Below, in pieces: positions 5,703 to 7,374 of a stretch of 7,374 nt of DNA. The notes under the pieces were generated by a model. It did not search any database. It saw only the letters and a list, made by a program, of their open reading frames with translations, and was not told the origin of the DNA. This stretch comes from DATKZH01 sp964475955 (GTDB lineage Bacteria; Planctomycetota; Planctomycetia; Pirellulales; Thermoguttaceae). The stretch is from positions 1 through 7,374 of the forward strand of contig CAYYZY010000288.1 of the NCBI GenBank assembly GCA_964475955.1, written 5' to 3'. The position numbers and the translations under genes are program-made. Numbering within the stretch: the stretch's first letter is position 1; each line of letters begins with the position of its first letter.

Positions 5703-7334
5703 CTATCGGGGGTCGCGCGCCGGCTTCGCTTCGAGCGCATCGGCGGGGACTTCGGCCGCCGCGTCGACGACCTCTTCGACGCGGCCCAGGTCGTTCGCCT
5801 CCAGCACGATGTTGCGGCAGCGGGCCCCTTCCAGCCGGACGAACGTGGCCGTCGGCATCTCGGGGCCCGAGCGGCGAACGCGGACCGCGCGGGCGTCGGT
5901 GAGACGGATCAGGGCAGCGGCGCCGGGCGAGAAGGCGGCGTCGACGCGGTCGAGCGTCACGCTTTCGGCGTCGTCGAACACCAGGGCGTGGCGCAAATCG
6001 GGCTCGGCGACGCAGAGCTCCACGTTCTCAAACCTCACGCCCTTCACGTGCCGGCAGTAGAAAGCCCAGGCCGGCAGCGTGCCGAACATGGTGCTCTCCG
6101 GGTAGCTCTCCGCCCGCTCCGGGATCGCGCGCGACGCCGCCTCGCGCGACCCGCCGCCGTCGAACTGGAGCTTCAGGTCGGCAAGCAGCACGTCTTCGAT
6201 CGGGTGGCCGGGGAGGCCGGTGATCGAGCAGCCGATTTCGGAGACCTTGCGGGCGACGACGTCGCGGATCACCACGTCGCGAAACGTGCCCACGCCGGGC
6301 TTCGGCTGGCCCTTCTCGTACGGCCGGGCGCGGTTCCCCAGGCGGAGGAAGATCGGCACGCTGACGCCCTCGACGTCGACGTTCGACACGCGAACGTTCT
6401 CCAGCGTCCCTCCGTCGACGATCTCCAGGGCGATGCCGGCCAGGCCCCGCTGACGCCCGTAGATCTTCTTCGACTTCTTGGGCGAAAACACCTTGCAGTC
6501 CGAAACGGTCACGTTCTGGAACCCGCCGCCCGACTCGGTTCCCATCTTCAGGGCGTTGCAATGGCTGCTGACCGTGCAATCGGCGACGGTCACGTTGCGG
6601 CAGGGGCGCGTGGAGAGGCTCTTGAGCACGATGCCGTCGTCGTCGGAATCGACGCGGCAGGCGGCGATCGTCACGTCGTGGCAACTGTCGACGTTCAGCC
6701 CGTCGTTGTTGTACGTGACGTGGTTGAACACGTCGATGCCACGGACGGTCAGCCGGTCGCACCGGCGGTAGTGCTGCATCCAAGAGCCGGCGCTGCGCAT
6801 GCGCACGTTTTCGACGGTCACGTCGCGGCAGCCGACCAGGTAGACGCCCTTGGGCCGGGGGCGGTCTTTCCAGCGGAAGGCGTCGCCCTGGCCGTCGATG
6901 GTCCCTTCACCCCGGATGGCGACGTGCTCCAGGTCCTCGCCCGCGACCAGCGCCCAGATGCGAAGCGGCTCGTCGCCGGAACGGCCCGGCGGCACGTAAG
7001 GCCGGGCATAGTGGGCCGGATCGCGGCTCCCCAGGAGCGTGGCCCCGCCGTCGATCTGCAGGGTGACGCGGCTGGCCAGGTAGATCGTGCCCGAAAGCCA
7101 GGTTCCCTCCGGCAGGTGCACGGTGCCCCCGCCCGCCGCGGCGCAGCGGTCGATCGCTTGCTGGATGGCTTCGGTGGCCGGCGTCTTGCCGTCGCCGACG
7201 GCGCCGAACTGGGAGACGTCGAACACGGGCTCGGCGGCCGGCGCGCCCGAGGCGAGCAGGGCGCAGAGCGCAACAACCGCAACGGCGCACCACGGCGCGC
7301 CCGGCTTGGATGGGATCGTTTGTCGAGTAGACAT
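5703..7334 (-). CDS. Secreted glycoside hydrolase family 28 (polygalacturonase-type) protein
   Basis: The protein is 543 aa from the ATG at 7334. A signal peptide covers residues 1-34 (cleavage near APAA|EP). The mature N-terminus has the classic pectinase opening FDVSQFGAVGDGKT (38-51) followed by AIQQAID and GGGTVHLPEGTW, then a right-handed parallel beta-helix rich in NVTV/DVT turns. GH28 active-site motifs are recognisable: NNDG (209-212, equivalent to NTDG), DDDG (231-234, equivalent to the DDC region, with D232 and D233) and SHC (257-259) with H258 in the place of GHG. The RIK motif is not evident; the region reads YGRQRGLAGIALEI (292-305). The family hydrolyses alpha-1,4-galacturonosyl or rhamnogalacturonan bonds by inversion. 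The unusual motif variants make the exact substrate uncertain. The C-terminal ~90 residues add further helix coils, longer than in a minimal GH28. It converges on the 3800 gene. Confidence 0.88.
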   Translation of the reverse strand: MSTRQTIPSKPGAPWCAVAVVALCALLASGAPAAEPVFDVSQFGAVGDGKTPATEAIQQAIDRCAAAGGGTVHLPEGTWLSGTIYLASRVTLQIDGGATLLGSRDPAHYARPYVPPGRSGDEPLRIWALVAGEDLEHVAIRGEGTIDGQGDAFRWKDRPRPKGVYLVGCRDVTVENVRMRSAGSWMQHYRRCDRLTVRGIDVFNHVTYNNDGLNVDSCHDVTIAACRVDSDDDGIVLKSLSTRPCRNVTVADCTVSSHCNALKMGTESGGGFQNVTVSDCKVFSPKKSKKIYGRQRGLAGIALEIVDGGTLENVRVSNVDVEGVSVPIFLRLGNRARPYEKGQPKPGVGTFRDVVIRDVVARKVSEIGCSITGLPGHPIEDVLLADLKLQFDGGGSREAASRAIPERAESYPESTMFGTLPAWAFYCRHVKGVRFENVELCVAEPDLRHALVFDDAESVTLDRVDAAFSPGAAALIRLTDARAVRVRRSGPEMPTATFVRLEGARCRNIVLEANDLGRVEEVVDAAAEVPADALEAKPARDPR

Positions 7335-7342
7335 ACTATGGT

Positions 7343-7347
7343 CTCTC
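7343..7347 (-). promoter_or_regulatory. Weak ribosome binding site favouring the start at 7334
   Basis: On the minus strand GAGAG ends eight bases before the ATG at 7334. The alternative in-frame ATG at 7349 adds only five residues (MRDHS) and has no purine-rich site at normal distance upstream. Both starts keep the signal peptide. Confidence 0.45.
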
Positions 7348-7374
7348 ATTTAGGTATGCTTTGTATTCCCTGTT

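Noticed and set aside
3026..5740. A 904-codon minus-strand open frame spanning two genes and the intergenic region
   Set aside because: It crosses gene boundaries and a divergent promoter region, is Arg/Gly/Asp-rich low-complexity, and overlaps two coding genes with proper starts and signal peptides.
3697..6060. A 787-codon plus-strand frame overlapping the secreted-protein gene in another frame
   Set aside because: Its product is Arg-rich low-complexity; the 3800 frame has the ribosome binding site, signal peptide and normal composition.
1..7374. tRNA, rRNA, CRISPR array or transposase genes
   Set aside because: No cloverleaf-forming sequence, no spaced direct repeats and no transposase-like protein motif were found.

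Overview
The window is high-GC DNA with strongly G/C-biased third codon positions in its three main genes. All three carry Sec-type signal peptides. A DUF6259-type glycosidase-like enzyme, a GH28 pectinase-type enzyme and a large secreted protein of planctomycete DUF3352 character together suggest a polysaccharide-degrading bacterium of the Planctomycetota (Pirellula-like) or a close PVC relative. This assignment is inferred from gene content and composition; no marker gene is present.

Layout. 1-194: possible 3' end of an upstream gene in an open frame to a stop at 142-144, then a GC hairpin. 195-775 (+): a short, less GC-biased accessory gene whose reading frame is split. A well-initiated 26-codon ORF (195-275) is followed by a 164-aa ORF (281-775), and adding one base in an A-run at 259-262 would join them into a 193-aa protein. 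It resembles HEPN-fold proteins, with Tyr where the catalytic His of R-x4-6-H normally sits. 667-849 (-): start of a secreted protein with good initiation signals but no mature body, overlapping the 3' end of the HEPN-like gene; it looks like the remnant of a gene downstream of the DUF6259 gene. 886-3582 (-): 898-aa secreted CBM4/9-like plus DUF6259 protein. 3583-3799: divergent intergenic region with a REP-like palindromic structure and a possible sigma70-type -35 box. 3800-5608 (+): 602-aa secreted protein of unknown function. 5609-5702: convergent intergenic region with two tandem 19-bp palindromes. 5703-7334 (-): 543-aa secreted GH28-family beta-helix protein.

How it fits together. The two carbohydrate-active proteins are probably exported and work on plant- or algal-type polysaccharide (GH28 on galacturonan-like backbones; the substrate of the DUF6259 protein cannot be read from sequence). 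The DUF3352-like protein lies between them but is transcribed divergently from one and convergently to the other, so it is not in an operon with either. The most interesting area is the left edge, where a low-bias HEPN-like gene abuts a truncated secreted-protein gene, suggesting a rearrangement or insertion junction near 720-745. I see no complete, clearly new multi-gene system in the window.
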